This document shows, one piece after another, positions 44,669 through 55,969 of a stretch of 64,000 nucleotides of DNA. Position 1 is the stretch's first letter. Every line of letters starts with the position of its first letter. A model generated the notes under the pieces. The model saw nothing but the letters and a program-made list of their open reading frames with translations, was not told the origin of the DNA and did no database searches. Source of the DNA: Lomentospora prolificans (Eukaryota; Ascomycota; Sordariomycetes; Microascales; Microascaceae); NCBI GenBank assembly GCA_029532625.1, contig JARFXM010000010.1, positions 682,001 to 746,000 on the forward strand, in the 5' to 3' direction. The position numbers and the translations under genes are program-made.

Positions 44669-47600
44669 CTCAATCGCCAAAAGGTCGTGCATGCTGCTAG
44701 GTATGTAGAGTGTCGAATCGCAAAGATAAAGAGAGGCTACTCGGACGGTTCGGCTTATTCGAGGGGGAAAGGCGGGGAAGCAGGGGCCAAGTGTGAACCC
44801 CGATAGCACACAGATAGAACGATCGAAAACCGTCGATGACGACAGTCACACGCAGAGACAGCAACGATATTATCAAAAATCGCCCAAAAGATATTTTAAA
44901 TGAAATAGTAAAGAGAGAAAACAGCTGTTTTCCGCGAAAGAGCAAAGTTTCGTTTCGTGTCAAGGATGACCAACCTACTGGCTGCCTTCCAGTGGCGGAG
45001 CCGATGGCGGAGTAGCGTAGGGCCAAGTGTTGTGCAAGTTGGATTAGCTCAGTTCAGTTGATAAGCCAGATCAGGGACAGGCCATGGAATAATCGCGTGG
45101 TTGGAAGCTAAAGTTCAGCCCCCAGGTTTAGGTGCAGGCACAAAAAGGGGGAAGGCTTGTGGAATCCAATGTACTCGCCTATTCCCCAAAGTCAAAAAAG
45201 AAAGAGAAGAAGAGACAATAACGAGAGCGGTTAAAAAAGGGAATATTTGATGGAAATATAAAGAAAGCTAGGTATAAGTGAAAAAATGCTTTGTTGTGAA
45301 AGAACAAAAGAAAAAGCAACGATGTGTTCACGTCGATGTACGAATGGTCGAGGGGCCAGGCCGGGGAAAAAGAGCAGAACGCGTGAAGCAAGACAATGGG
45401 CTTTCCGAATTTGGCGGGGGATGGTGCTATCTGCAGGGATGCGACAGACCGGGAAAGCGCTGTTGCTTGATTCGATGCGCGCGCTCACACCACCCCCAGG
45501 GCTGAACGGTGTCGTCACCACTGGCACGGCTTCGAGTGCTCGGGCGTGTTCTTTCCGACGATGTCGGATGTGATAAGAGCGGGAGACGGGAAACCAGGAC
45601 AGAGAAACCGAACGCAGGGAAGATCGGGATGATTTTAGGCAAGATCCATTCCAAGATCAGTGCGACATCAATTCGCCAGCAAAGGGCCGCGCCGTTATTG
45701 CCCATACCAGACAGGGGAAAGATTGAGCATATTGGGAAAGAAACGACGATACCAGCGTCACTGTTTAGAACACGGGTTTAGAGTTGCAGCAAGGAAATAG
45801 GCGAGAGCTGGCTAATGATTAATATCTCCGCGAGCCCTCATAGGAGTGGATCATAACAGGCCCCTGAGAGGAGATCTGGAAACTGATCTCACTGCCCAAT
45901 GCCCAGGTTTCAAGCCAAGGCGAGTCCCTCGAGTAAAACACCCCAGAAAAAGTAGCCAAGCTGCCCCAAAGGCCGTTTCCCGTTGACCTCGTTCCATCAG
46001 CTTCAAGGAAGAGCAGCTTGGACCATCTGCGAGTATGTGAATTTGTGAATGCATCGCGCAGCGGAGACTATAAGATCTGCGTAATATGTAAGTTATTTGA
46101 CGCACATTTACTGGAAAACGAAAGCCGCTGGTTTCAGAATTGCTTCAAGACGGCCGCTTGGTAGGCCCTACGGAGGTGCTGACTCTCCAGACGGCTCAGT
46201 CCGTCAGTTGGCTTGAATTCTTCAGGGGGTTTGCAGCAGGAGCAGCCGATTCGATGTCTATGTCTACAGGAGTCTTCTCCAATTCATCAAAGAAAACAGC
46301 CAACCCGACGAGGGCTACACGCATTGAAGCCAGCGGGCTGCGATCATCATCACCAACCCTCGGATGGGGACCCCGTGTTTCCCGCCCGCAGGGGAAAAAA
46401 AATTCGTCCGTGAGCCACATGTCTATTCGAAGAGCCAAGCGAGCAATCTCCGAAACATCATCCTCAGGTCGTACGCTCACGAGAAAACCTCGGGACGAGA
46501 ACCCATGACGATGCATCAAGACCCCGAATCAACCCTTGTGCTAGTGGGCTCGGGAGTGGTCATAGTGCCTAATAAACCCTATGTTAGGGGCCCGTAGTGC
46601 TGTAGACCGAGAGCTAGAAAATAAGAGCCTCAACTAGCGTCACCGTGACTCACAGCTGGCTGGCGTAGCCCATCCCCTGAAATTTTCTGGGGTAGTCCTA
46701 CCAGCCTCGGCTACTATTCTTCGCTGAAATGGCTGCGTTGTGATTGATCAACTGGGACGGCCTCGTCCCAGAAGCGTTCACCCGCAGGCTCTCTCTCCAT
46801 TAACCCAGGTGGAAAGTCCGACTTCAGTGTTGCCTCAGATGCGGTGGGTCAATTACTTTTTCACGCCACCCCCGGTCCTTGCCATCTAGAATAGGTTAGC
46901 ACTCATCAAAAGTGAGAGCCGTTGTCGAAGAAAGGATAGTCATGTCTTGTCAAAGTCGGCGACTCCCGGCAAGGCCACGCAGCTCCCATGGGAACCACAG
47001 CAGCTGTCAATTTACACGAGGCTGGGCCTTGCAACCTTCCAATCATAGATGGGCAGGGCCTGCAGACGCTTTTGAGAAAAGAGACTGTTGAGAGCTTCCG
47101 TAGCACGGAAAGCGGCAGTTCGCCGTGGATCGTCGGTTACCCTCTGTGAGGCAACAGCGAGGCAACGGGACCACGCGAAAGTAGCCCATTGGGTAGACCT
47201 GCTGGCGAGTGGACATTGCCAGGCGAGACCCCCGATGTGGGCGAATGGGAGCATGGCCAATAATCAATGGCCGGCCCCGGATTGGAGGTAGCACGGTGGG
47301 TGAAGAGGGCCCCGTTTCCCACCTCCCACAGCGTCCGCTAGTATCAAGGGAGCAACTCTGTCTCCCTGCGTTCGGGCTCCGCCGTCGGTGCTGTTAGCTG
47401 GCTACCCGGCACCAGTGGGCCTGACTCCCAGCTCCCACAAATCAGGGGCCGCCGAGCTCGAGGGAAAAACTCGTCCAGCCAGCGAAGTTGGCGTTCGATG
47501 TCAGAGCAACATAGGATAGGCCGGGGAAATCAATCCTGGTTCTTCGATTTATAGTACGGATATCAATAATATTTGCTGTTCTTCAAATTCGTCAGGCTTG

Positions 47601-48734
47601 TCTGTGGGCGAAGTGCGACTGGTGTGAACACGTACTCAACCCGCCTGCTGCATACTTGAACAGATATCTGAGCTAGATCTAAGGGAAGTGACGACACCAT
47701 AGGCCACCCACATGTCCGGCGCAGCTGGAGGCGGTGAGAGGACGTCTACCTTGGTACTCAGGAGTGGGATATTTTTTGTGTCGGGCACGAAAACGGCAAA
47801 GAACACAATTTTAATTGACAGGGGGTTCTAGACTTGCAACTACACTACCCCGCCATCCATAACCCAGCCAGCAGTGGCTTCAATGTTGGGCCAGCGAGGC
47901 GAATTTGCCAATTTACTACCCCACCATCAATGCTCTTTCCCTTGTTGAATTCCAGTCCTCGCCGCGATACTCGACGGGAAACCGCAAAGAGATACATCCC
48001 CGAAGGCGGAGGATACCTCGATCACTAGTAACAATGCTTGCGAGCGACTTCAAAATTTCTTTCAGTAACCATTGAGTTAACAGCCTAATGTCAGCGTTAA
48101 GCTTTCTCGTTCTTGCGCCAAGTCCGGATCAAACTCCTTCGAATCCTCTCTTACTCAGCGACGAAGGCGGTGCAGATAGGATTCAGGAACATGGGAAGGT
48201 CTAGATATCAATGATACCTGAAAATCATGGCTATGAATGTGTGGGTAAAAGACCGCCTCTCATACGCTGCTTCCATGTCCAGAGAGTACACCAATACCTC
48301 TTTCCATTACTTAGTGGTCCCATGATACGTGTACCCTTCCACTCAAAGTCGTCGGTTGAGGTACAACGGAGGGCGGGCTCCGAGGACCCTCCGATACTAG
48401 CAGGAGCACCATTTTCCCCCGTCACCCTCTTACACTTTTTTTAGACAAAATTTTAAACTACTCTGTCCCGACTTTTGTTCGCCTACCCATTCTTTGACTC
48501 ATTCTCCAGCTACTATTTCTATTCCTCTTCGCCCTTCCCAGCTTCCCGTCCCTTCACTTTGTCTGCCCCAGAGCATCTAGCGCCAATATTCCACGCTCCG
48601 TCCGACTCCTTCTACCCAGAGCTTCCAGACGACGCCAGTTCGTACCGCTCTTTAACGCTCTTGCAAACCTTCCTTCTCCCTGCTACCATTCGCCTACCTC
48701 TCTTTATACCCAACTTCCACACATTACCGCAAAC
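44669..48734. other. 4.1-kb intergenic region between divergent genes
   Basis: Holds the promoters of the CxxC protein (left) and DAHP synthase (right). I recognise no gene inside. A minus-strand frame at 46196-46516 (ATG at 46516, with FLVSVRPEDDVSEIARLALR) is protein-like but short and alone. The stretch at 48470-48730 is pyrimidine-rich and is probably the DAHP synthase transcription start and 5' UTR. Confidence 0.45.
48495..48501 (+). promoter_or_regulatory. Gcn4/CpcA-type site (TGACTCA) upstream of DAHP synthase
   Basis: A perfect TGACTCA lies 234 bp before the DAHP synthase start codon. This is the consensus of the bZIP activator Gcn4/CPC1/CpcA that induces amino-acid biosynthesis genes under starvation. 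Aromatic biosynthesis genes are classical targets in fungi. One exact 7-mer can occur by chance, but position and target support it. Confidence 0.6.
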
Positions 48735-50055
48735 ATGCCCGGCCTTGAGATTACTCCTATGCAGGCCGATGACACCAGGGGTAAGTTTGTTTCTTGCTAC
48801 TTGAACTACCCTTTTGTCTGCGACTGTCGTGTTGCCCGCACAATATACCAGTTGGCGAGCTCCCAATGAATGCCCAAGGCACCTGAAGAGCTTACCTGTT
48901 TAGACTGCTGCCAATTTTCTAGAGTTACAGATGAAGGCTAACATGAATATTAGTCCTCGGGCAGGATCCCTTGATTCCCCCTGCGCTTCTTGCGTCCGAG
49001 ATCCCCATGACGCAAACCGCCCTCGAGACCGTCGTCAACGGCCGCCGCGAGGCCGCCGCCATTATCCAGGGCGAGGACGACCGCCTCCTCGTCATTGTCG
49101 GCCCCTGCTCCATCCACGACCCTCAGACCGCTCTTGAGTACTGCGAGCGCCTAAAGGCCCTTGCCTCCAAACTTTCCGAAGATCTTTGCATCGTCATGCG
49201 CGCCTACCTTGAGAAGCCCCGCACCACCGTTGGCTGGAAGGGCCTCATCAACGACCCCGATATCGACCAGACCTTCAAGATCAACAAGGGTCTCCGTGTC
49301 TCCAGGCAGCTCTTCAGCGACCTTACCGCTGCTGGCATGCCCATTGCGAGCGAGATGCTCGATACCATCTCTCCCCAGTTCCTCGCTGACTTCATCTCCG
49401 TCGGTGCCATTGGTGCCCGTACCACCGAGTCTCAACTTCACCGTGAGCTCGCCTCCGGTCTTTCTTTCCCCGTCGGTTTCAAGAATGGCACTGACGGAAA
49501 CCTCGGTGTCGCGATTGATGCCATCGGCGCCGCTGCTGCCCGCCACCATTTCATGGGTGTGACCAAGCAGGGCCTCGCCGCCATTACCCGCACCAAGGGT
49601 AACGAGCACGGTTTCGTCATCCTCCGCGGAGGAAACAAGGGCCCCAACTACGACAAGGAGAACGTCCAAGCCGCCAAGGCGGCGCTCCTCAAGAAGAACC
49701 AGAAGACTGCCATCATGATTGACTGCTCTCATGGTGAGTTCACCATAATCCCGTTCGTCACTCTTGCCATACTAACTTTCCCTCGCTAGGCAACTCCAAC
49801 AAGGACCACCGCAACCAGCCCAAGGTCGCCTCTGTCGTCGCTGAGCAGCTCCGCGAGGGTGAGACCTCCATCATTGGTGTCATGATTGAGTCCAACATCA
49901 ATGAGGGCAACCAAAAGGTCCCCGCCGAGGGCCCTGCTGCTCTCCAAAAGGGTATTTCAATCACCGATGCCTGCATCAACTGGGACAGCACTGTCACCAC
50001 TCTTGAGGAGCTCGCCGAGGCCATCCGCGCTCGTCGTGCCGCCAAGGCCCCTTGA
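48735..50055 (+). CDS. 3-deoxy-D-arabino-heptulosonate-7-phosphate (DAHP) synthase, class I
   Basis: Exons 48735-48780, 48954-49733 and 49790-50055 (introns 48781-48953 with branch GCTAAC and 49734-49789) give 363 aa. Hallmarks in order: DDRLLVIVGPCSIHDPQTAL (PEP and metal site region), MRAYLEKPRTTVGWKGLIND, SEMLDTISPQFLAD, GAIGARTTESQLHRELASGL, SFPVGFKNGTDG, IMIDCSHGNSNKDHRNQPK and GVMIESNINEGNQKVP. The enzyme condenses phosphoenolpyruvate and erythrose 4-phosphate at the entry to the shikimate pathway. Sequence details such as HHFMGVTKQGLAAI look closer to the yeast Aro4 (tyrosine-sensitive) than the Aro3 isoenzyme. I hold that subtype loosely and leave the symbol empty. The first intron directly follows a 15-codon leader exon. 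Confidence 0.95.
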
Positions 50056-50653
50056 ATGGTAATTTTGCAAGAATTTTCAGCATTCTTTTGCCATACCCAC
50101 GTGCTTCGTGGCCTCGTCTCGGAAGAGGTAAACAGGATCACCAGCGAGTGGACCTTGCTCACAAAAAGTTTATTGAATGAATTGCCCAGTTTCTACGGGT
50201 TTTTTGGCGAGGTGGGGAAAAAGTAATGGGAAGGGAAAGGTTCCTTACGACCTATGTTGTAGAATGATGATAAGATTAACTGGCGTTGGGTATGTGAATG
50301 ATAACCTAAGTAGAAGCTGTTCCATCGCTTCAGAAAATATATATACTATTTTCTTACAAGATATATCCGGCTTTCTTGTGCTCAGTAGAAAGTCTTACAT
50401 GCTGTCATAGACAGTGACCGGCGATAGGCCAAGGCTCGCTCGGTCTGGCAATGAGTGTATGTATGCAAAGCCCATATTAAGGGCCCACAACCGCGACGAT
50501 GATCTAGCCCTGTGCTGAAGAGTCCGCCTCGAGATGAATCCATAAAACGCCCCAGTCCGTAAAAGAAAACCCATGACGCCTGCGCAAGATCTCAGAGAGC
50601 CGCTGGGCCTCCCTCCTGCGCTGAGAGGGCCACCCAGAACCCAATTCACAGGC
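50056..50653. other. convergent intergenic region
   Basis: The 3' flanks of DAHP synthase (+) and the small membrane-protein gene (-). AT-rich near 50330-50360. No gene recognised. Confidence 0.5.
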
Positions 50654-51225
50654 TCAACCTAGTCTCCTATAACTGCCTCCAGCGGCAGCCCTCCCCGCGG
50701 CGCCCCCGGAAGCCCTAGCATTCCTCATCTCGACAATCTTCCTAAAGGCAGCCCAGCCCAGCAGGCCAAACACGCCTAGGATGAAGCCCCACACAATGAA
50801 GCGGTCCTTGATAGAATCGCGCTGGAAGCACATGGTCTGCATATCCTCATCGGTGGCATCTTTGCAAAAGGGCAGGTTCTGCTCGCGGCAGAAGACCTTG
50901 GTGCAGCCTGAGCAGGCGGAGGGGTTGCGCTTGGCTTCAACGTGGAGGTGGGAGCGAGTGTTTGTTCGGGTGTCGAGGGGGGGGGGAGCGGAGCTGGTTG
51001 TCGGAGTGTTGGGGGCTTAGAGGGATTATGGTGCTATTTTTGAAGCAGGTGCATTTGCAGTAGGTTTGGAGGTCTGGTTTGGGAGAGACACGCATGGTTA
51101 GCTGGATTCTACTTGGGATTCTGGGAGGCTGGGGGGAGAAAGGGGGGGGGGAGGAATATACTCTCTGCTGTTACGAGGGTGAAGAGGGCTCCTAGGAGGA
51201 GTAAAAGGTATTTTAGGCGTGCCAT
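50654..51225 (-). CDS. small Cys-rich type I membrane protein, frame interrupted at a G/C homopolymer
   Basis: Exon 1 51225-51162, intron 51161-51074 (GTATAT...CCAG), exon 2 from 51073. A signal peptide (MARLKYLLLLLGALFTLVTA) leads to NLQTYCKCTCFKNSTIIPLS. The conserved second half (SACSGCTKVFCREQNLPFCK, then MQTMCFQRDSIKDRF) and the transmembrane helix (IVWGFILGVFGLLGWAAF) are in another frame. The two frames meet across ten G at 50977-50986, and there is no GT donor between the halves that an intron could use. The read-through frame would stop soon after. One base fewer in the run would reconcile the frames, so a sequencing indel or an allelic null is likely. I recall homologues in other ascomycetes with the same paired-Cys lumenal domain and one C-terminal helix. 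Function unknown. Confidence 0.72.
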
Positions 51226-51598
51226 GGGGGGCGCTTTGGGGTTTGATTTAGATCACAAGCCCAAGGCGATAGAGATTTGCAGTCGTTCGAGGTGGAGTTG
51301 AGTGCGTCAAGTCGAAGCTCGGGTGCCTTCCGAGTCGCGAGCACTAGCAAATGCCAGGATGCGATGAAGAAACAAGCCACATCGTGGCGTTCACCAGCCA
51401 CATTCAATTCACACCAACTGATTGGCTCACGCGACGAATCTCAAAAAAAGTTGCTCTCGAAATTCATCCCAAGCTCCAAACCTCCAGATCAACTCATTAG
51501 GCTTGAAGGCCAATTCCTCTCCTTTCTTTTCCCGTCCAAGCTAGACTTCCTTCAAGGCTTTACTCTCACGAAAATACACACGACCAACCTCACAAACA
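51226..51598. promoter_or_regulatory. divergent promoter region, membrane protein / mL50
   Basis: A 373-bp gap between two outward-facing start codons serves as promoter for both. No specific factor site assigned. Confidence 0.5.
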
Positions 51599-52905
51599 AT
51601 GCGTCGCCTACCGAGAATACAGCGTCTCCGCTGTCCCGCAACCACCACCCCATCCACACCCACCCCCTTCCGCCGCCCCCTCTCCACAACCAGGCCCGCG
51701 CCCTTCTCCTCCACGCGCCGATGCCTCACCTCCGCCGACGACAAGAAGCGCCAGGAGATGCTAGAGGCTCTCGAACGCGACCGGCAAAGCGCCCTTGAGC
51801 TGCAATCCCAGTCCGAGGGCAGCGCCGCGGCGGTGGGCGAGGAAGACGCCGACGGCGCCCTCGCGGCCGCCGCTCACATCGCTGTGCCTCCCGATTTCTC
51901 GTACGCTCCCGTCCCGAAGCAGGCTGAGATGTATGTCCCCGCGAAGACGGCCGAAGGCCTTGAAGAGGTCGGCGGGCTCGAGGACTGGTGGGACCAGGAG
52001 GGCCATTGGGGCGCTGTGGACGAGTTAAAGGTCTTTTCGGTGCCGAGGAATGAGGGAGCCAAGGTTACCGATCCCAATGTTCTGGAGGTTCTTTTGAGGC
52101 AGGCTGTGGTTGAGGCGCTTGTCATACAGGGCAAGAGGGGGGAGGAGATGCTCAGGGGGCGATGGGCTGGTTTGGAGAAGGAGAATACGCTCAAGGCGGC
52201 CGGCGTGGAGCTACAGGTCTCGGAGAGTGGCGATATCACGTTGACTGGAGATCTCGGTGCTATTCTCTCGGGCCTTGAGACGTCCGCTCAGGAGAGCGAA
52301 GCCACAGCCGTCGAGGCGCCCCCTGCCGAAGCCGCGGAGCAGGAGGCCGTTGAGGAGCCCGTCCAAGAAGAAGTTTTGACGGCTGAGGAAGCCCGCGAAA
52401 TCAGCAGGTCCTGGGACCGCTCGTGGAAGCAAATCCCTCTCACCAACCCTACCCTCAAGTTTGCCGTAAGTTTGGCGGCCCCCCCACCTTTTGGTGCTGC
52501 CCAGTCAATGAACCCAATGCTAATATATTACCTGCATAACAGGTCCACAAGCGTCTCTACCAGCTCTCCGGCCACTACATCCCCGACGCTAAGCTCGCGC
52601 CCACCCGAACCGCCCAACATATCCTCACCCTCGTCTCCAAACCCCCCAAGGCCCGCAAACTCATCGAAGTCATCCAGCAGCAGCACCAGCGCGCGCAAAT
52701 GGACGCCTCCAAGGCCGGCAACGATCTCCTCAACCTCCCCAACGTCAAGGTGTACAGCAGGCGCGTGACCCCCATCGACAAGGAGGTCTGGGTTGGCCGG
52801 TGGAAGATTATCGAGGACGAGCTGCGCAAGAGAGATCTGCCTGTTACGGGGACGGGCAAGTACGGAAAGGCGAAGGAGAAGGCCTGGCTCATGGGCAAGC
52901 CGTAA
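51599..52905 (+). CDS. mitochondrial large ribosomal subunit protein mL50
   Basis: Exon 1 51599-52465 (289 codons), intron 52466-52542 (GTAAGT...ACAG), exon 2 52543-52905, giving 409 aa. The N-terminus is Arg/Thr/Pro-rich without acidic residues (MRRLPRIQRLRCPATTT, RPLSTTRPAPFSSTRRCLTS), a mitochondrial targeting sequence. The middle is variable and Glu/Ala-rich. The C-terminal domain is the most conserved part: FAVHKRLYQLSGHYIPDAKL, APTRTAQHILTLVSKPPKAR, LPNVKVYSRRVTPIDKEVWV and GRWKIIEDELRKRDLPVTGT. This pattern matches the mitoribosomal L50 family (yeast MRPL13) as I know it. It would be part of the 54S mitoribosomal subunit. The family assignment is by recall of motifs. Confidence 0.8.
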
Positions 52906-53245
52906 GGCGTGTATGGAGAAAAGAGGATGGATTGGATGGATGGGGAGGGTGTACGTCTTGGATGTATGGACTAGATGGTGCTCTACTTTACGTGTACTAT
53001 TTACTGGGTGTATAGAGGATATTTCACATACAATGTACAATTCCACACAGATAATCCAATTTTTGTTTTATGAGTCGCTGTACATGGAAGCTTGCATTTT
53101 AAGTGAAGGGTCGTATAGGTCAACTGTCCTGGGACCATCAGATCACGCAGAGTACAGGATGGTCCGCTAGCTTAAGAAAGATAAACGCTAACATCATTCA
53201 AAGAAATCTAGGCCACTTCCCGGAACTAGGCATTTAAGCCTTCTT
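52906..53245. other. convergent intergenic region
   Basis: The 3' flanks of the mL50 gene (+) and the CVNH gene (-). No coding signal. Confidence 0.5.
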
Positions 53246-53690
53246 TCATCCTTCTAATTCACGAGGCTCTGTGTCAGTCTCTGAAGATCCACATCAAATC
53301 TAAAAGAGGCAAACTTACCAAAGTAGAACTCTCCATTGTTGTTGTGAATCCTCTCGGCAAGGTTAACATCGGCCGGGACGAGCTCACCGTCAACATTGGA
53401 CAGGAACGCTCGGAGGACGGGGACAGCTTCATCGCCCTCGAGGGAGAAGGAAATTTCCCCAGCAGAATCAGAGAAGCCGCCGCCGCCCCACTGGAAGGAG
53501 CCTTTTACGAACCACATCAGCACTCAGAACACAAAAAAATACCATCAAGTATTTCGTTACCATCTTCATTGCCAAGGACGCTGTTGAGGTCGAACTCCGC
53601 ATCAACCCATTCGCCATCAACGTTGGCCAGCTGGGCCTTGAGGGTAGCGCCATCGAGGTGAATCTCCCGAGCAGACTGGTGGAAAGACAT
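53246..53690 (-). CDS. cyanovirin-N homology (CVNH) domain protein
   Basis: Exon 1 53690-53561, intron 53560-53502 (GTAACG...AAAG), exon 2 53501-53319, then probably a short third exon 53268-53246, about 111 aa. The single CVNH domain has the two pseudo-repeats expected of the fold. The first is MSFHQSAREIHLDGATLKAQ, LANVDGEWVDAEFDLN and SFQWGGGGFSDSAGEISFSL. The second is LRAFLSNVDGELVPADVNLA and ERIHNNNGEFYF. There is no signal peptide, so the protein is predicted cytosolic. CVNH proteins in fungi are small lectins, several of which bind mannose-type glycans. Whether this one does is not visible. The donor GTAAGT at 53318 is clear, but the last intron would be only 50 nt and its acceptor is uncertain, so the final few residues may differ. 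Confidence 0.85.
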
Positions 53691-55620
53691 GGTGAGAGGA
53701 GATAAATGGGCCAAAAGAAGAGTAATTGTTCTTTGATAAAGCTCGAGGGTGCTTCAGCCGAACCTTCCCGTTCCCTGTTAGGTGGAAAGGGGGCCCCATT
53801 TATAGATTCGGTTTCACGATGGTCGACGACAGGACCCACGATATTCGAGGAGATTCAAGGAGGCCTCCTTACGAGTTGTACAATCGTGCTTGCATGGAAC
53901 CTTACCTAGTGGCTACTTGATCCTCAAAGGCATAGAAACTCAATCCATAAATGTGCAATACAGGGAGGCGGACGCGCAAAGCATGCCATACCCCGCAACG
54001 GACCATGATGCGTTGGACCCGATATAACCCCTTGGGCATGTTGATACGCGTTTAGTGAAGGCCAGAAGGCCCCACAGAGTGATCGATGAGAACCACCAAG
54101 TCGCTCGCTAACTAACTGCATGCGATTGGTGCAGCCGGGATCAAAACCAACGCCTGGTGTTGACCGAGAGAACTACAGTTACGTCTGTCCTTGCCTAACG
54201 GAGTGGAGGCAGATTCCCTACGACTCTCCTTTGCCGCCCATGCACTGGTGAGGAAGTTTCGATGTATCCTGCAGCCAAGTACAGGCCAAGACAAAGTCCC
54301 AAGGTCATATTGGCGTGGGGAGAGAGCTCGTGAACGCTGAGGGCGCGCGTAAGTGCATCATATTTCCCGCACCTGGTGTTCGAGGAGTCGTGCTTGGCAT
54401 GTAGGATACGCAATCAATATTCTTGACGAAGTGACAGGTCACCGGGAGGCAGCCTTGGAAACGAGCCTTGTGCTAGTTGGGCGGATCAATGGGACATAAC
54501 AGGAACAGTTGGTCAATAAATGGCGGTAGACATTCCCGCCTCCTTGATGGGGAGGCTGAATAGCGGGAGTATATCCGCCATTATATGTACAACTCAAACG
54601 CACACTTAATGCCAACAACACCCGAGTTGGCCACTCCAACTTGGATGGAGGGATAGCTCGACTAATACCCCTCCATAGAGCAGAGACCCACCAGGATAGT
54701 AGTTCCCGGTAGCATGTGTGGAAGGTTACAGCCAAGACAAGGGTGACGACGACCGTTCCTTAGGGCTTAAGCGCCTGGTGCGTAGGCGAATCCCGAGAGC
54801 CTGTGGGTTACGAAGCCATTGAGCAGATCTGCTACGCATAGCGTTGGCCTAAACATAAGGCTGCTAAGAGCATTATGCCTTGGTAATGGAAAATACCAAG
54901 ACAAAGCGTAATGGCAAGAATCTTGGAGAAGGTAGTCCACAAGATCATGTCTGCCTTGCGGAGACCTAGACAAACTCGGCTGCGTGGGATCATTGTGCTA
55001 CGGGACACATGGTCCGCAGAGTACCTGAAACCAGCTGTAGATGTGAGGTTCAATCAGTGAAGTAGCAGTTCTGTTATGTCGGGACTAATAAGGATCGTTA
55101 CTTGTGTAGCATACAACGCTCAGTCTCGATGATGTATTGTCCATCACCACGACGTTACAGATCGAGTCGGTACTCTTTGGCACGCTCGGCGGATCTGGCT
55201 ATAATCTCAAAGACATTATATAAGAGGAGTGTCAAGAATAAAACCGTCGAGGCCTCCCGCCACCATCCCAAATAAGTTCTCGCTTTAGAGATGTAAGCAC
55301 TTTTGGTAGTGTAATATCCCCGCGACAAGAGACTAACGTGCTCTTCGCTCTAAAAAGGAAAGCAGTCTGCTTTTGGGCATAGATGCAGGATGCAGGCGGG
55401 AATTAAGACTTTGCGCAATATTTCTGGACAAACGGCAGCAGTAACACAGATGCCAAGGAGGAGGCCGCCGGCGGCAAGTGTGCCGGTTTTCCTGTGGCAG
55501 CATCGTGAGCCGACATATCAGAACAACAACCTGTAATAATTGGGAAGGAACAATGGAGAGAAATGGGCCGAACCCAATTTGAGGGGCCAACGGAAGGAGC
55601 GATGAAAGACGCTGCATTTT

Positions 55621-55685
<65 letters not shown>

Positions 55686-55969
55686 GATACATGTGCTTCT
55701 CGAACTTTGTCGAGGTTTTTGAGCCGCCGGCGCTTTTTTCTTGGCGGCAGATCATGCATACATACATACATGCACTACAGATGAGGCAGAAATATCAGCG
55801 GCGGCAGCATGGATCTAACCTATACCCACAACTGTGCATGATGACGAGGCCGAAGAAAAACAGATCTGGGCTGGCGTCTCTCCGCGTCATCTGATCAATT
55901 GGGATATCAAGGACAACTAGCGTTAAAGGCGAGTTATGCTAGTGAATTCTCTGATATAGCGTATCCTAC
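53691..55969. other. 2.3-kb intergenic region
   Basis: Left end is the CVNH promoter. Short open frames only. None carries a motif I could name, and no transposon or RNA gene was recognised. Contains a 62-T tract. Confidence 0.4.
55623..55684. repeat. poly-T tract (62 nt)
   Basis: A run of 62 T, the longest homopolymer in the window. The poly-Lys and poly-Phe open frames across it are artefacts. It could be the A-tail of a minus-strand retro-insertion, but nothing beside it is recognisable. Its exact length is unlikely to be reliable. Confidence 0.85.

Noticed and set aside
45034..45125. tRNA-like A-box (GGATTAGCTCAGTT)
   Set aside because: No matching B-box, anticodon arm or acceptor pairing downstream, so the similarity is fortuitous.
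46196..46516. Minus-strand frame starting at ATG 46516
   Set aside because: About 106 codons, isolated, with no motif and no supporting splice signals. Chance cannot be excluded.
55403..55771. Minus-strand frames containing a poly-Lys run
   Set aside because: Created by the 62-T tract. No coding features outside it.
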